A stretch of DNA of 64,000 nucleotides. Source: Penicillium oxalicum (Eukaryota; Ascomycota; Eurotiomycetes; Eurotiales; Aspergillaceae). Every line of letters begins with the position of its first letter. Positions within the stretch are counted from its first letter, which is position 1. The stretch is taken from positions 3,100,001-3,164,000 of the forward strand of contig NC_064654.1 of NCBI RefSeq assembly GCF_001723175.1. The letters are read 5' to 3'. This document shows positions 37,135 to 48,055 of this stretch, in pieces. The position numbers were made by a program, and so were the translations under genes. Below the pieces are notes generated by a model. It did not search any database, was not told the origin of the DNA, and saw nothing but the letters and a program-made list of their open reading frames with translations.

Positions 37135-37623
37135 ATGCCTTCCGATCTTCCCCCTTTGCGTCTCGTGATGGCCTGCGACGAGGCGGGTGTACCCTACAAG
37201 GATGCGATCAAGGCTGTCTTGGAGAAGAGCCCCCTCGTCGAGTCCATCACCGACGTGGGTGTCAACTCCACCTCGGATAAAACCGCCTACCCTCACCCTG
37301 CCGTCCAAGGCGCCACGATGATCAGAGAGGGCAAGGCGGATCGTGGTCTCTTCATCTGCGGCACTGGTTTGGGAGTCGCCATTGCAGCCAACAAAGTGCC
37401 GGGGATTCGTGCCGTGACGGCTCACGATCCGTTCTCGGTCGAGCGTTCCATCCTCAGCAACGATGCCCAAGTTCTGTGCATGGGCCAGCGCGTGATCGGA
37501 GTCGAACTGGCCAAGAAGCTGGCGGTGGACTGGCTCAACTACCGATTCGATCCCCAAAGTGCCTCCGCGGCCAAGGTGCAGGCCATCACCGACTATGAGA
37601 AGCAGTTCTCCGGGACTGCCTAA
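37135..37623 (+). CDS. RpiB/LacAB-type sugar-phosphate isomerase, probable erythrulose-4-phosphate isomerase
   Basis: Single exon of 162 residues, the RpiB length. RpiB-fold enzymes interconvert aldose and ketose phosphates; members act on ribose-5-, allose-6-, galactose-6- or erythrulose-4-phosphate. The N-terminus [16 protein letters not shown] matches the first strand, and the active-site cysteine and anion hole are in [20 protein letters not shown]. Further markers are [20 protein letters not shown] and a helical C-terminus. The ATG at 37135 gives a compact N-terminus and follows a CT-rich leader. Fungi use the unrelated RpiA enzyme for the pentose phosphate pathway, so an RpiB-like protein usually has a catabolic role. 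The divergent TIM-like gene supports a tetrulose phosphate as substrate. The family is certain, the substrate inferred. Confidence 0.9.
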   Translation: MPSDLPPLRLVMACDEAGVPYKDAIKAVLEKSPLVESITDVGVNSTSDKTAYPHPAVQGATMIREGKADRGLFICGTGLGVAIAANKVPGIRAVTAHDPFSVERSILSNDAQVLCMGQRVIGVELAKKLAVDWLNYRFDPQSASAAKVQAITDYEKQFSGTA

Positions 37624-38655
37624 ACGGAGTTGTTCCGATTCTGATCCACGGTGGGGGGCGTCGCACTCCGATCCATCGTGGGGTAAAAAGCGGAGCCACC
37701 GGCGCGCTTCTGCTGGTCGCCGGGTCTTAACGTGACAGAGTCACCTGACGGGTCAGCAATGCCAGGGTCTGGGCCGATGGCCGTCTGGGCGGTCGACGAT
37801 TCTGGTGCTTGTCCCTTGTTCTTTGTTCATCATCCTCTTCTTCTTTGGTTCTCGCTCTTCTTGTGTTTCATCTGGAGTTCTTTCTGCTGCATATCTTGTC
37901 ATCTGGGAAAGGATCGGGTGACCCAAGGGCCAGATAAAAACTGAGCTCCTTCAAATGCTCCAAATCTCTGCCCAGTCCGCCCATCGCATACTACGATACC
38001 AACGAATCACCATGGAGGTCACACATGTTGAATTCCCGTGACCGGAGGCCTGATCATGTTGCTACCATCTGAGCCATTCAGCGTGTTACTATCCATCATC
38101 CTCATATCAAAAGCATTTCCATCCAGATACCTTTTTCCATTCCCTCTCTCTGGGTGATGCCACTCTAAACATCTTGACGCTGCACGCTGATATAACATGG
38201 CCCAGCGGGTGCCAGAGACCCCCCGGCCGGCAGTGGGACCGAGGCATGCTGAGTCATCGTTCTTTGAGAATCGATAACTTTCCATTTCGGGAATATCGGA
38301 GGCCCACGATCATGGCTCTTTTTCCGCGGTCCATTGATAGAAAATGGCTCACATGAGATCTGAGGAACTTATTGCATATGCTGGTATCTGTTGAATTGGG
38401 TGTCAACGCTTCACTGCACATAGCACCCCCCACCCCCCCCCCCCCCCCCCCCCCCCTCCTGCTTCGCGCCCGTCCCTGTTCTTAATTGCTTTTCCCACCT
38501 AACACCTGGACGGTGGGTCCCGCATTTGTTCTCTATAATTCCATTATTCAAAACTCGCTCCGATCAACCTCCACGTCTTGACTTCGGTTGTCAAAACGCC
38601 GCAGTCTAAATTTGCCCCCCCTCCCCCCAGCACAACTTGTCGATACCAAGTCAAC
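37624..38655. other. 1.0 kb intergenic region with C24 run
   Basis: 3' flank of the RpiB-like gene and promoter of the CHIP-like gene. It holds a 24-base C run (38433-38456) inside a longer C-rich tract, then a pyrimidine-rich stretch just before the start codon. No gene is seen. Confidence 0.6.
38433..38456. repeat. C24 homopolymer
   Basis: Twenty-four consecutive C residues, directly preceded by C5 and CA. It is about 200 bases upstream of the start codon of the CHIP-like gene. Confidence 0.95.
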
Positions 38656-39799
38656 ATGGCACAATCACTCAAGAAAAAGGGAAATGATTTCTTTGTCAAG
38701 GGCGACTACGTGAGTGCCGAGGACTACTACACACAGGCGTAAGAACAACTTTTTCCTATTGCAATCCTCTTGTTGCGACGCAGGTTGAACCAACCGAACT
38801 GCACATGACAGGAAACTCCTTTAAAAGCCCGCAGCTCGTGGTTGGGTTCAATGCCAAATCTGCAATGAGAAAAGAAAAGGAAAAAAGAGTGTGTATGCTG
38901 ATATCCTCTTCTCCGATAGAATCGCCGAAGATTCACATGATCCAACCTTCTTTACGAACCGCGCCGTGACCCGCATCAAACTCGAGAAATGGAAGGATGT
39001 TGAGCACGACGCACGGGCTGCCGTCAATCTCTATGTGGATAAGGATCCTGGCGCCCTTAAGAGCATGGGATATCTGGCTGAGGCCTTGATCGCTCTTGGT
39101 CGTCCCCAGGAAGCACACGATGTCGCCCAGTCTGCGTATCGCTTGAGTCTGGATACCAAGCATGCGCAAGCGGAGAAGCTCTCTGGCTTGGTGCTGCGCT
39201 CAAAGAAGGCCCTCTGGGAGGCTCGTGAAACGACGCGGCTGCACGAGATGGACGAGACCTTGAAGAGTGTCGAGGACCTGATCAATGCTGATCTGGCACG
39301 TACAGAAGAGGATCTCGCACAGCACTTGGAGAAGCACGAGATTGGCGAGGTGGGATACCGGGAAGATATCCATGCACAGCGGGCGCTGGCGCAGAAGAAG
39401 ATTGAGCATGTTCGTGAGGCGTTCCGCATCTCGTCCAAGGGAGAAATTCAGGAGCGGGTATGTGTCGACACTCTTCCTTTTTTTTGTTTTTTCTTTTGTC
39501 GTCTCATGGGGAGGGGCAACATGTCTTGCCAAACGAGATCTGAAATTGGCTAACTGGCGATGCAGGTGGTACCTGACTACTTGATTGACGGTATCACCTT
39601 CGAGATCATGCATGATCCCGTCATGACACCTTCAGGAACAAGCTTTGACCGGGCCGGGATCGTTAAGTACATCGAGAAGTCCGGGGTTGATCCGCTTACT
39701 CGTGAGCCCATGACTGTGAAAGACCTGCGCCCCAACTATGCACTCAAGGCGGCCTGCGAGGAATTCTTGAGTAAGAATGGCTGGGCAGTGGACTGGTAG
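38656..39799 (+). CDS. CHIP/STUB1-like E3 ubiquitin ligase (TPR plus U-box)
   Basis: Three exons: 38656-38738, 38920-39457 and 39566-39799, 284 residues. CHIP proteins link Hsp70/Hsp90 to ubiquitination. The N-terminal third is a TPR array (KKKGNDFFVKGDYVSAEDYY, FFTNRAVTRIKLEKW, AEALIALGRPQEA), which in the family grips the EEVD tail of chaperones. A charged helical region follows (about residues 130-205), then a U-box in exon 3 with VVPDYLIDGITFEIMHDPVM, PSGTSFDR and DPLTREPM, which recruits an E2 enzyme. The first intron joins YYTQA to IAEDSHDP; the second precedes VVPDYL. Length and order match animal CHIP. It is a cytosolic quality-control ligase by family; partners in this organism are unknown. 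Confidence 0.92.
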
Positions 39800-40551
39800 A
39801 CTGCATACTTGCCACCGCGGCCTTCTCTTCTCTCCCTTGTCTCCTTTCTTTTCTTTTCTTTTCTTTTCTTGCTTTTTCTACCCTTTCCCATTTTCTTTTT
39901 ATTCTTTCCTTCTTAGGATCTTCACTTTAATCTGTTTCTCTGATCGATCAGCTGCATGGTAGTTTTTGAGCGTTGATTTTTACTTTCTTCAGCTTTGTTG
40001 GAATCTCTTGTCCATGTCCTGCACTCATGGGCTGCATCCGTGGGCGTTGGCTATCTAAATATTGATGCAACGGGAATCTCTTGAACACTTTCCAACCTTG
40101 TGACCTACGCTGGGTGTTCTAAAATTCCACTCGTCGAGATTTGACTCTTGTGCATCTCAATCTGTACCCAGTACACTCTATGTTTCACAATACATTCTCG
40201 GTAATACCAATTCAATTCAAGCCCGGCGGAGCTGCCAGAGTCTCAACAACATGTCGATACTGCACTCAGGAGTATGTTGCTACGAGTCAGGTACCGCCCG
40301 GAGCCATGACGACACCCGAAGCTCGTGACCCGCGCGAGGTTCAATCCCGCCGATCAACTGGCGGATCGCCCAGTCAGCAACCCCACCAATCCCGCCGCAA
40401 CCCCTCCTCAACAATAATAATCCCCGATATTGGGATTCCTTCCGATCAACACTACTCACCTTCTACCCTTTCTTCTGCTCAACCGATCCCTTTGGGCCCT
40501 CAATCCCTCCGCTCGAGATCCAAAACATACACCTCCACATACACACACAAC
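39800..40551. other. Intergenic region upstream of the acyl-CoA-binding-like gene
   Basis: CT-rich 3' flank of the CHIP-like gene with (TTTTC)n-like runs near 39848-39870, then the leader of the next gene. An open frame from 40141 continues in frame into that gene but has no protein character. Confidence 0.5.
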
Positions 40552-41173
40552 ATGTCTGACATCTCCGGTTTCATCTCCGCCCTCGAGGCCGCCCAGAGCA
40601 AGTCCAAGTTCACTCCCGAGGTTCAGTCCGCTGCCGAGGGTATCGATGTCGCTGCTCTCAAGGCCGCCTATGAGGCTGCGTTGGCCATGGGCGAGACCGA
40701 GACCGTCTCCGACGGTGCCCAGAAGACTGCTCTGGAGCAGGGCTTCGAGTTCGCCACCAAGGTCGTGATGATGCTCCAGACTGCCCCTGGCCCCTTTGAG
40801 AAGAAGGACCTCTATGTCAACTTCAAGATTGCCAAGGGTGAGGTTCTGGAGAAGCCTGGCATGTTCGATATGGTGGTACGTATACAGAAACTCCTTGAAA
40901 ATATTCAATTTGGCCAGGGGGGAAACCTCCCCGAGCAAATTGAAGCTTTTTTTTGTCCCCACACACCCCCCTTCTTCCTTTTGGTTTTGTTAATTTCGAG
41001 AATTTTTTTTGGCTCAAACCAAGCTTGTGCTAACGTGTGGGGTATGGGTATAGAAGAAGCAGCTCTACAACGCCTGGGAGCAGGTCAAGCACTACTCCCC
41101 TCAGAAGGCCCAGGCTCTCTACATCAAGCACGTCAACGAGTTCATCGGCAAGTACGGCACTCGCGATGAGTAA
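40552..41173 (+). CDS. Divergent acyl-CoA-binding-protein-like protein
   Basis: Two exons, 40552-40875 and 41054-41173, 147 residues. The C-terminal 90 residues align in spacing with acyl-CoA-binding protein: FATKVVMMLQTAP for helix 1, KKDLYVNFKIAKGE for the LYGLYKQAT helix, KPGMFDMV for the PGMFD turn, KKQLYNAWEQV for the KAKWEAW helix and KAQALYIKHVNEFIGKYG for helix 4. ACBPs carry long-chain acyl-CoA in the cytosol. The 55-60 residue helical N-terminal extension and several altered ligand positions separate it from ordinary ACBP, so acyl-CoA binding is inferred. The ATG at 40552 was chosen because it follows a CA-rich leader and starts a clean coding region. The intron has a GTACGT donor and a TATAG acceptor. 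Strong codon bias suggests high expression. Confidence 0.75.
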
Positions 41174-41533
41174 ACGGCCCGTTGCCGAACAATCCTCGAC
41201 TATGCATATCAAGGCCAACTCGGGACTTTTTCTATCCCTTTGATTGACCTTTATCCGATGACACACGAGACCCATGTGAAAGTGAGCAACTGTCGGGTTG
41301 ATCTTTGGATATAGTTTTCTGGCTAGAAATGAGCGACGCAATTATCATGAAAGCTATTTTTTTTTTGCGAGAAAAGAACCCCCCGGTCGTGTGCCAAGCA
41401 GTCCCTTTGGTTTCCGAATATTGCCGAGGATAAGCGGGAAGGCACGTGTAGACCAGAGTGGACGCCTTTTAATCAACTGGGTTCAGATTTGCGCGTCTAG
41501 TCCATGATCTTGTTCGCCAGCATGCAGAACCGA
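41174..41533. other. Convergent intergenic region
   Basis: 360 bases between the 3' ends of the acyl-CoA-binding-like gene and tdp1. No feature is seen. Confidence 0.5.
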
Positions 41534-43630
41534 TCAGTCGATCCAGGTTTGTCCTCGCCAATCTGGCGTGGTATGCGATGCCGTAGCACACCATGGCTCG
41601 TCCGAGGCGCCGTATGGTGTCAAGGGTAGGTCGTAGGGCATTCGAAATCCTACAGTGGTTCGTGAACCCCCGGTCTCCAGCTGCGTGAACTCAGGCCGGT
41701 CCTTTTGAAAGCAGGGTACCATGACCGCTGACCTTGATTCCGTCATCGTCGATGCGTTCACCTTTTCATCCACAAACAGCTCTGGCCACATCAAAACACC
41801 AATCTCCCAGCTGGAGATTCGAACTTCACCACTCGGATTCACCGCCGCGCCCCAGGCTTGCGTAGACAGATTCGCAGACGTGACCATGGCCCAATCGATA
41901 GAGTCCATAGTCTCTCCGTCCGTGAATTGAATGTAGGTCTTGATATGAGGCGCTGCACGCGCTCGGCCCGCTTCTCGTCTGGTCCGAGGTGGAGGAGAAA
42001 GGTCATCCCCTGACAGATCGATACAGGTGGAAGACGAAGATCCGTCTCCTGCCCAGTGACAAAAAAACGGTCGCATGTACTCTAGTTGTTTGCGCTGTGG
42101 AGCGCTCTGCGTCTTCATATGTATTGAGCCCCCGGAAGCATAGCCCTCAAGTGAGCGACGGATCTCGTCGGGCGTGGGAAAAATAATGGAGAATTTGGAT
42201 TGCGAGACTGGTCGTGTTGGCGCGAGCGCTTTGAAAAATGTCTCCATGAGCCATTTGTCTGTTTGGCCCAGGGAAGCTATGGATGAAATCTGGTGCAGAG
42301 TCAGTACTTGGTTCTTCCAGTCGTTGGAGTGGATTTCGCAGTGTCCATTCTCTTCTCTCTCTTTTTTTTTCTTTCTTTCCGCCTCATCCTCGTTTTGTAT
42401 CTCTCACCTGTATAATAATATGTGGGCTGACTACAGAGCGCCTGATTGTCTCTGTTGTCTTGTCGTGAATTGGAATCCGACTTAGAACATCTTTCAGTGC
42501 AGGCCAGCCCCATAAGGTAGCATTATCGGAATCGAGCTTGCTGATTTCTTGCTTGGACGGTGTACTCGCGACAAGTACTGCCCGAACAGCATCAAAATCG
42601 AACCGATTTAATTCCCGAACCAGCGATCCTGTCTTCTTGGATCCGTACGCTCTGAGATACGAGAGCAGGTCTCGTTTGAATCGCGCACCAGTGGCGAAGG
42701 TAGCCTGTTGCGAAGCGGCTGTCGACTTGCCTGGCGCTTGCAAGGGGAGTAAAGGGGATCGCCAAATTGCTTGAGTCATATTTGCCCAATCTCCATGGAT
42801 CATGTTCGCCGTGTGAATTATGACTCTGAGACTTGTTAGCGATCGTGGCCCACTCGTCTAGGGGGTTGTAGAGACTGACTGAGCGAGATCATCATGTCGA
42901 AGGAGAATCATCATTTTGGAATGGTGCGTCCCAAATCGTTCAGGCATGTATGCAATGATGGGTTCAACATTTGGGTATCGTGAACAAGCTTCCTGGAAAT
43001 CAAGCCAGGTGTCAATGGTGACTCGTTAGATCAAATAGACTCTTCGAATCTTCATTCCGATCTTCCTTTTTCTTTCCTCTTGTTTTTCTCTCTTAAATTG
43101 AAAATAAAACGAAGAAAATTGAAAGATGATAGAAAAGTATAAATTACCTCGACGCGAACTCGATTCGCAGACTCGCGTTCCCAGGATCCATGCACCACTT
43201 TGACCTTGACCAGGCTTCGGACGTCCTCGTCAAATTGAGACATGAGAAAATCCACATCAAAGAGGTAATTGAATTGCCAACATTCTCGAATCATTGGATC
43301 ACCTAGAAGATCCCGGAGTTTGACCGTGTCGACATTGTAGCCCTTGGATTCAGGGAAATCACGAATGTGAGTGAGCTGGATCGGGGATGAAATCACTTGA
43401 GCATCACTCGGACGAGCTAGCTCGTGAGATGAACTCTCTACTTGAGATACACTATGATGGGCACCGGCCAGCTCCTCGTACGAGGATCTGTCAGAGACTC
43501 GCGGGCCTTGCGGGCGAGCCCTCGGCGGCGGTGTGATGATCCGATGAAGTGAAGATAGCGGCGCAGATGCGCCTCCATTTTGATCTTCACTTTCCGAGGA
43601 AACTCGAACTCTTTTGGCCGGGTGCTCCAT
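41534..43630 (-). CDS. tdp1: Tyrosyl-DNA phosphodiesterase 1
   Basis: Four exons: 43630-43148, 42992-42880, 42825-42408 and 42289-41534, 589 residues. Tdp1 removes stalled topoisomerase I peptides and other adducts from DNA 3' ends in nucleus and mitochondria. Both phospholipase-D-type motifs are visible: HKD1 as HHSKMMILLRHDD at the end of exon 2, and HKD2 as HIKTYIQF in exon 4, with SANLSTQAWG shortly after. HTANMIHGDWANMTQAIW follows the first motif, as in the family. The N-terminal 100 residues are polar and likely disordered. All splice joins keep frame; the second exon (113 bases) is needed to supply HKD1, so single-exon predictions would miss the active site. Confidence 0.94.
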
Positions 43631-44382
43631 CACGACTTGGAAAGCTGGTGGCTTAAGGTTTCAAGCTGGCTGGCCCATCCTATCAATATCAATTGAGGAG
43701 GCCGAGGACTATGGGAATAGGTCAAAGCCAAAGGTGTCTACCGACTGCGGCTTCAACCTACTGCCGCTGTACAGCACGTGACAATATTGACCCTCGTCGG
43801 ATTCGCAATGGCACGATCTTTTTGGGTTCCTGATTTAAGATTTGAATTCGATTGACAATATCAGCCCGGTTGTAGGTTGCTGGGCAGATGGCTGAGTGTC
43901 GGATTGGCAGCAGGTGGGAGTTGCCGGTTTCTTCGAAAATATGCCGGTAGATTGAACGTCACCGGCACTGGAAGGTGTATATTTCAAATTGTCAACCTAA
44001 TCTGCAACGCCCTCACCTCACCCGTCCCAGCTATGACCTGCTTATTTGACCTGCGCGCCCGCTCGGTTACTACCTACTCAGATCAGTCACACAATATTAG
44101 CAATTAAGTTATTTTAAATTTATAGCTTTGCATGCTACCTGTGAATCAAATGGGCCGTTCGTGTGTGGGTGGATCGTGAAAATCGATCGTGGGTGCTTTA
44201 TGGACATTGACCCCCATGCTTCAATGCCTGAGTCTCGTTAATGTCGGGCAATTTCTCCAAGATTGGCAAGAATGAGACACATATTTTTCAGCATTACATC
44301 ACGAGTAAGGAATGCCCAAGATCGAGAATTAATGTACACAAAGTCACTATGATACAGAGTAGAAGATCGTCTGCCCGAGATG
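43631..44382. other. Intergenic region, tdp1 upstream and alg10 downstream
   Basis: AT-rich, with no coding region recognised. It should contain the tdp1 promoter. Confidence 0.5.
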
Positions 44383-46356
44383 TTACCACATGAATCGCTG
44401 AATCTTGCCAGGTTCTTGCGGCCACTCAAATCCCTTGTATAAAAAGACATAGCCTGTCACCAAATTGATGATGATGAACCAAGCAGTCTCCAAAAACCTG
44501 GGGGCATTCATAGCAAGATCCGCGCGGGTTCTTTCGTTCTCATCTCGGGGTCTGCGCTGTCGGAACGCCTCGAGAACGGACGTGGGCAGGTGCAAGCGCC
44601 ACATCACCCACGGAATGATAAAGTACCGTGGCTCGACAAGGGGTGCAGTCACAAGGGACAAAGTCGTGGCAGCAAGCCAAACGAGAACGAAGCTGACGCG
44701 GGGCACGTCGGCTTGCTGCTTTTGGCGTTGAACGAGAGACTGTTGAACCCGAGCCAGTACTTCTGGCGTAATAGGATCGGGTTGACTTGGCTTGGGTCCC
44801 TCCTTCTTCGTGGTGGACTTGCGTGATCTGGTGGGCTTTTTCGCCTCCTGACTTTGTTGTTTGACTGCAGATTTGGAGACAGCCGACGCTGGCTTCATAC
44901 CAGCTGGGATCTGAAGAAGACGCGGCGGAGGTGGCAAGATGGCGAACCCAAAAGCTGAAAGCACCGCCCAGCCGCACAGGAAGTATGCTAGTACGGCAGC
45001 ATACTTGATGGCAGGATGAATGCGGAGAAGAATGCGGAACACGTAGAAGACGTAGTGTCGGTTGTCGGCCAGGGTAAAAGGATGCACAATGGTGTTGAAA
45101 TGGACAATGGCAAGCATCGCAGGGATGACGATCAGAGTTGCAGCGATGCTGGGCAGCTTTTTCTGCTTCTCCGGGAGACCGTAATCGATATATCGTGGAA
45201 GAAGCTTCTTTGGAAGCAGAACATTCAGGGTGGGGATGGCTAGAATGGGCCAAGAAAAGAAAGCAAAGTAGGGCCAAATGTAGAGCATTTGCGCGAGGTG
45301 AATTTCGGCGGTGTGATACTCCTTATGTCCTGTTTGGTATGAGACTTAACACTCTACATTGCAAGGTCTTGTGTTTTTCCTCATTATTTCGATGCACTCA
45401 CCGAGAACCACACCGTCATTCCACACTACAAACGCACCGAACGCCGCGAGGATGACGAGATGAGGGAAGATAGAGGCGACGGTTGAGATGGGAGTTTTCG
45501 TAGCCACCGCCACGAACGATATACCAGTCTTGAAGTAATCTTGAAATCGAGATCGGCGTTAGTTCAATAAACATGTTGAATCGAGGTGTTTGGTCTGACC
45601 TTGCAAAGACGCTTCGGAGACGGGCGGATCATAGATCTCGTTTCGTAGACCCCCTCGGACAATTGCAGAAATTCCCGAAGATTCACAGGTCTTCGAAGAT
45701 TGTCTGATCTTCCTGACTGCCTGCAGACCTCCGAGGAAAACAGAGACCCAGAAAATGTTTGTCTGTCGACACACCAATGCAGCCAATCCAAACAGCAAAA
45801 AGCCCAGGGTTGAGAGAAGGAAGGAATTTGCCGCGGAAGCTCTCTTGAGATCCCAATTATATGCTTCAACGACTGCCAATAGTGCGAGAATGTCGGTGTA
45901 GTATAGCCCGGAGAAAAAAAAGAGTGGGGGGAATAAGCAGATGTTCAGGACTGTATGGCTGAGCCACGCGCCTAATGGACGTGTATTGCGAGCCTTGCGA
46001 ATCCCATCCGATAATGACTGGAGCCTCCAGGGAAGAAAGATTCCGGTCGTCACAGCATTCGTTGTTCGCAGAGCTTGAGTGTCCAGCTTCGCTGGCGATC
46101 CGCGCAGTGCGAGAAGGATGGCGCAAAGCCCGTAAGACCACAGATATAAGCCCGGGGGAGTGGTCAATTTAGAATCCCATTGCGTCCACTTATGCGCCCA
46201 GTACGCCTGCGCCTGAGGGACATGAAAGACCTCGTCGAGATATGGCTCGGAAACTTCGGTGTTGACCTTGGTACGCCAGACGGGGATGAGGAGGAGAGCG
46301 AAGGGAACGGCGTACCGCGCCGCACGGCTGATATCTGACTCTGAAATCAAACTCAT
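44383..46356 (-). CDS. alg10: Alg10, dolichyl-phosphoglucose alpha-1,2-glucosyltransferase
   Basis: Three exons: 46356-45600, 45539-45402 and 45329-44383, 613 residues. Alg10 adds the third, terminal glucose to the dolichol-linked N-glycan precursor in the ER lumen, the signal that oligosaccharyltransferase recognises best. Near the N-terminus is EPYLDEVFHVPQAQAYW, the conserved luminal loop of the family, with the acidic residues expected for a GT-C glycosyltransferase. It is followed by TTPPGLYLWSYG and many membrane helices. RQTNIFWVSVFLGG, DNRHYVFYVFR and EPRYFIIPWVMWRLHLP are further family stretches. A lysine/serine-rich loop (about residues 450-500) is longer than in yeast. Splice joins fall at SLQ-DYFKTG and VLG-HKEYHTAEIH. 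It is divergent from psf2. Confidence 0.93.
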
Positions 46357-46698
46357 TTTTCCATCGCAGGCGTGCGAGCTCGGCCTACGATCGGAATGTG
46401 TAGTGAGCTATTGGACCGAAAGATCGACAAGGGGGGGAGGGGAGCTTTGTAGTTATGAAGAAAGGTGGGGACAGAAGCTAAGCTTCAAGTGCAAACACTT
46501 CAAACTCCCGTATCGGGAAGTAATTGAGGCCGCGTTCAAAGAGCCCGCGCAACTCGCCGTTCTCTTTTTTTGGTACCTATGATGAGGATCGCGGCATAGG
46601 GCGACATGGGGGCTTGATTTAATATTGATTTGAGCCAAAATTGACTGTGCAGCCTCTGCCATTCTATTGAGCCGAAAGCTCTCTCGCGCGTGTATACA
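46357..46698. promoter_or_regulatory. Shared upstream region of alg10 and psf2
   Basis: 342-base head-to-head interval; no specific sites were identified. Confidence 0.5.
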
Positions 46699-47653
46699 AT
46701 GGCATTTCCATTGCCGCGGGGCATTATCGCTTCGGAGATCGCTTTCCTGGCGGAGATGGAGACGGTGACGGTTGTTCCTCGTCAGCGCCTGGAAGGGCTG
46801 GAGTTACTTGGGGTATTTACCTGGCCGATGCCCGCCCCCTCTCTCTCACTCAGACTGACTCGAGAATTCTCCATCTCAGGGCCCAGTTGAACCTCTCGTA
46901 CCACCCCGTCGCGCCTCTCTTCCTCTGTGGCTGGCGTTGCTACTTAAACGCCAGCGCCGCGCCAACATCATACCGCCTCTCTGGCTTCACCCAGAGTCTC
47001 TCAGCCTGATCCTCGAAGTTGAGTCACAACATCAAGATTACAAGAACGCCTTCTCCCCTCCTCTGCCATTACCTGGACAGCCCAGCGCTCGGGACCAAGG
47101 GCTTGAACCCAATGCGCGACCCCAGTATACGTTAGACGGCAGCAGATACTATGCAGCACCGCCGTTTTTGCCTCAAAATACAGCCCAAACAACAACGCCT
47201 TCAAGAGATCCTCCTGCCTTACCGTTCCACTGGGTAGAAGTCGGGAACATGTTGCTCGACGCCGCCAGTGACGACCTTATAGATCCGGATCAGATTCGGA
47301 GGTTGCTCAAAGATCTTCGAGAAGTAAGAATGGCTAAGATGCGTTCCGGCGTAGACGTTCTGGATGACGCTGCCATAGGCGGAGGCGGAGTTGCACTGAC
47401 CGGAGTCGGCGCAATGGAACTGGGCGAAGAACGAGGCTTCTTATCAGGAGTCGTCGATGGCCTTCGGTATGTGACCCATGACAAGCTGCTTAGGGAACCC
47501 TCCTGGAAACCTATTGGAACACATATCTCTAACATGAGTAGAAAAATTGGCGCGTCCAAGGAACAGGCTCGCCGAGAGCAATTGGCGGAACAAAGAGCCA
47601 ATGGTGGGTACGATGGAACCCAAGATGAGGAAGAGGATTATATGGAATTCTAA
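46699..47653 (+). CDS. psf2: Psf2, GINS complex subunit
   Basis: Exons 46699-46812, 46880-47466 and 47542-47653, 270 residues. Psf2 is one of four GINS proteins, which with Cdc45 and Mcm2-7 form the replicative CMG helicase. Exon 1 gives [19 protein letters not shown], and the join [14 protein letters not shown] continues into [17 protein letters not shown], all typical of Psf2. The second intron (GTATGT donor, CTAAC branch, GTAG acceptor) is 75 bases and contains no stop in frame, so the gene can also be read straight through with 25 extra residues. The family sequence runs [19 protein letters not shown] without that insert, so the intron was called. The C-terminus is acidic. It is longer than yeast Psf2 because of a mid-protein Pro/Gln-rich insertion. 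Confidence 0.93.
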
Positions 47654-48055
47654 GTCGCCAACCTGGCGGTCTGGGCTTGGAGCGACCCGAGGACGCGTTC
47701 TTGTGCCACACAGTGAGGGCTCCTCATGAGACGACAATAATGTATGCAACCTGATATACCCAATTTGACACAATTCAAGAAGACAATGTACTCGAGTAAT
47801 GATAGTTGATCCAATTAGAATAACACCACATAGCATGCAGAGAAACAAACGCTTATTTATAAAACAAAAAACCTAGCGGTCGGTGCAGACTTGACCGGAA
47901 GAGCGAAACAGGCAAGAGAGGATAGGAGAAGACCACGGTCAACTCTTTTTGGAAAATGAAGTTTCACTTGAAGCAACAGCGACGCTGTAGAGCAACCAGG
48001 TTCTACACAGGTGCTCGTCCCGCGCTTGATCAATCAAAGGGTGTTCAGAGTGGGA
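47654..48055. other. Convergent intergenic region
   Basis: 402 bases between psf2 and cue1 3' ends; nothing recognised. Confidence 0.5.

Noticed and set aside
40141..40551. In-frame upstream extension of the acyl-CoA-binding-like protein
   Set aside because: The 137 extra residues look like translated leader (Pro/Ser/His/Thr-rich, no conserved pattern). The ATG at 40552 starts the clean, codon-biased region.
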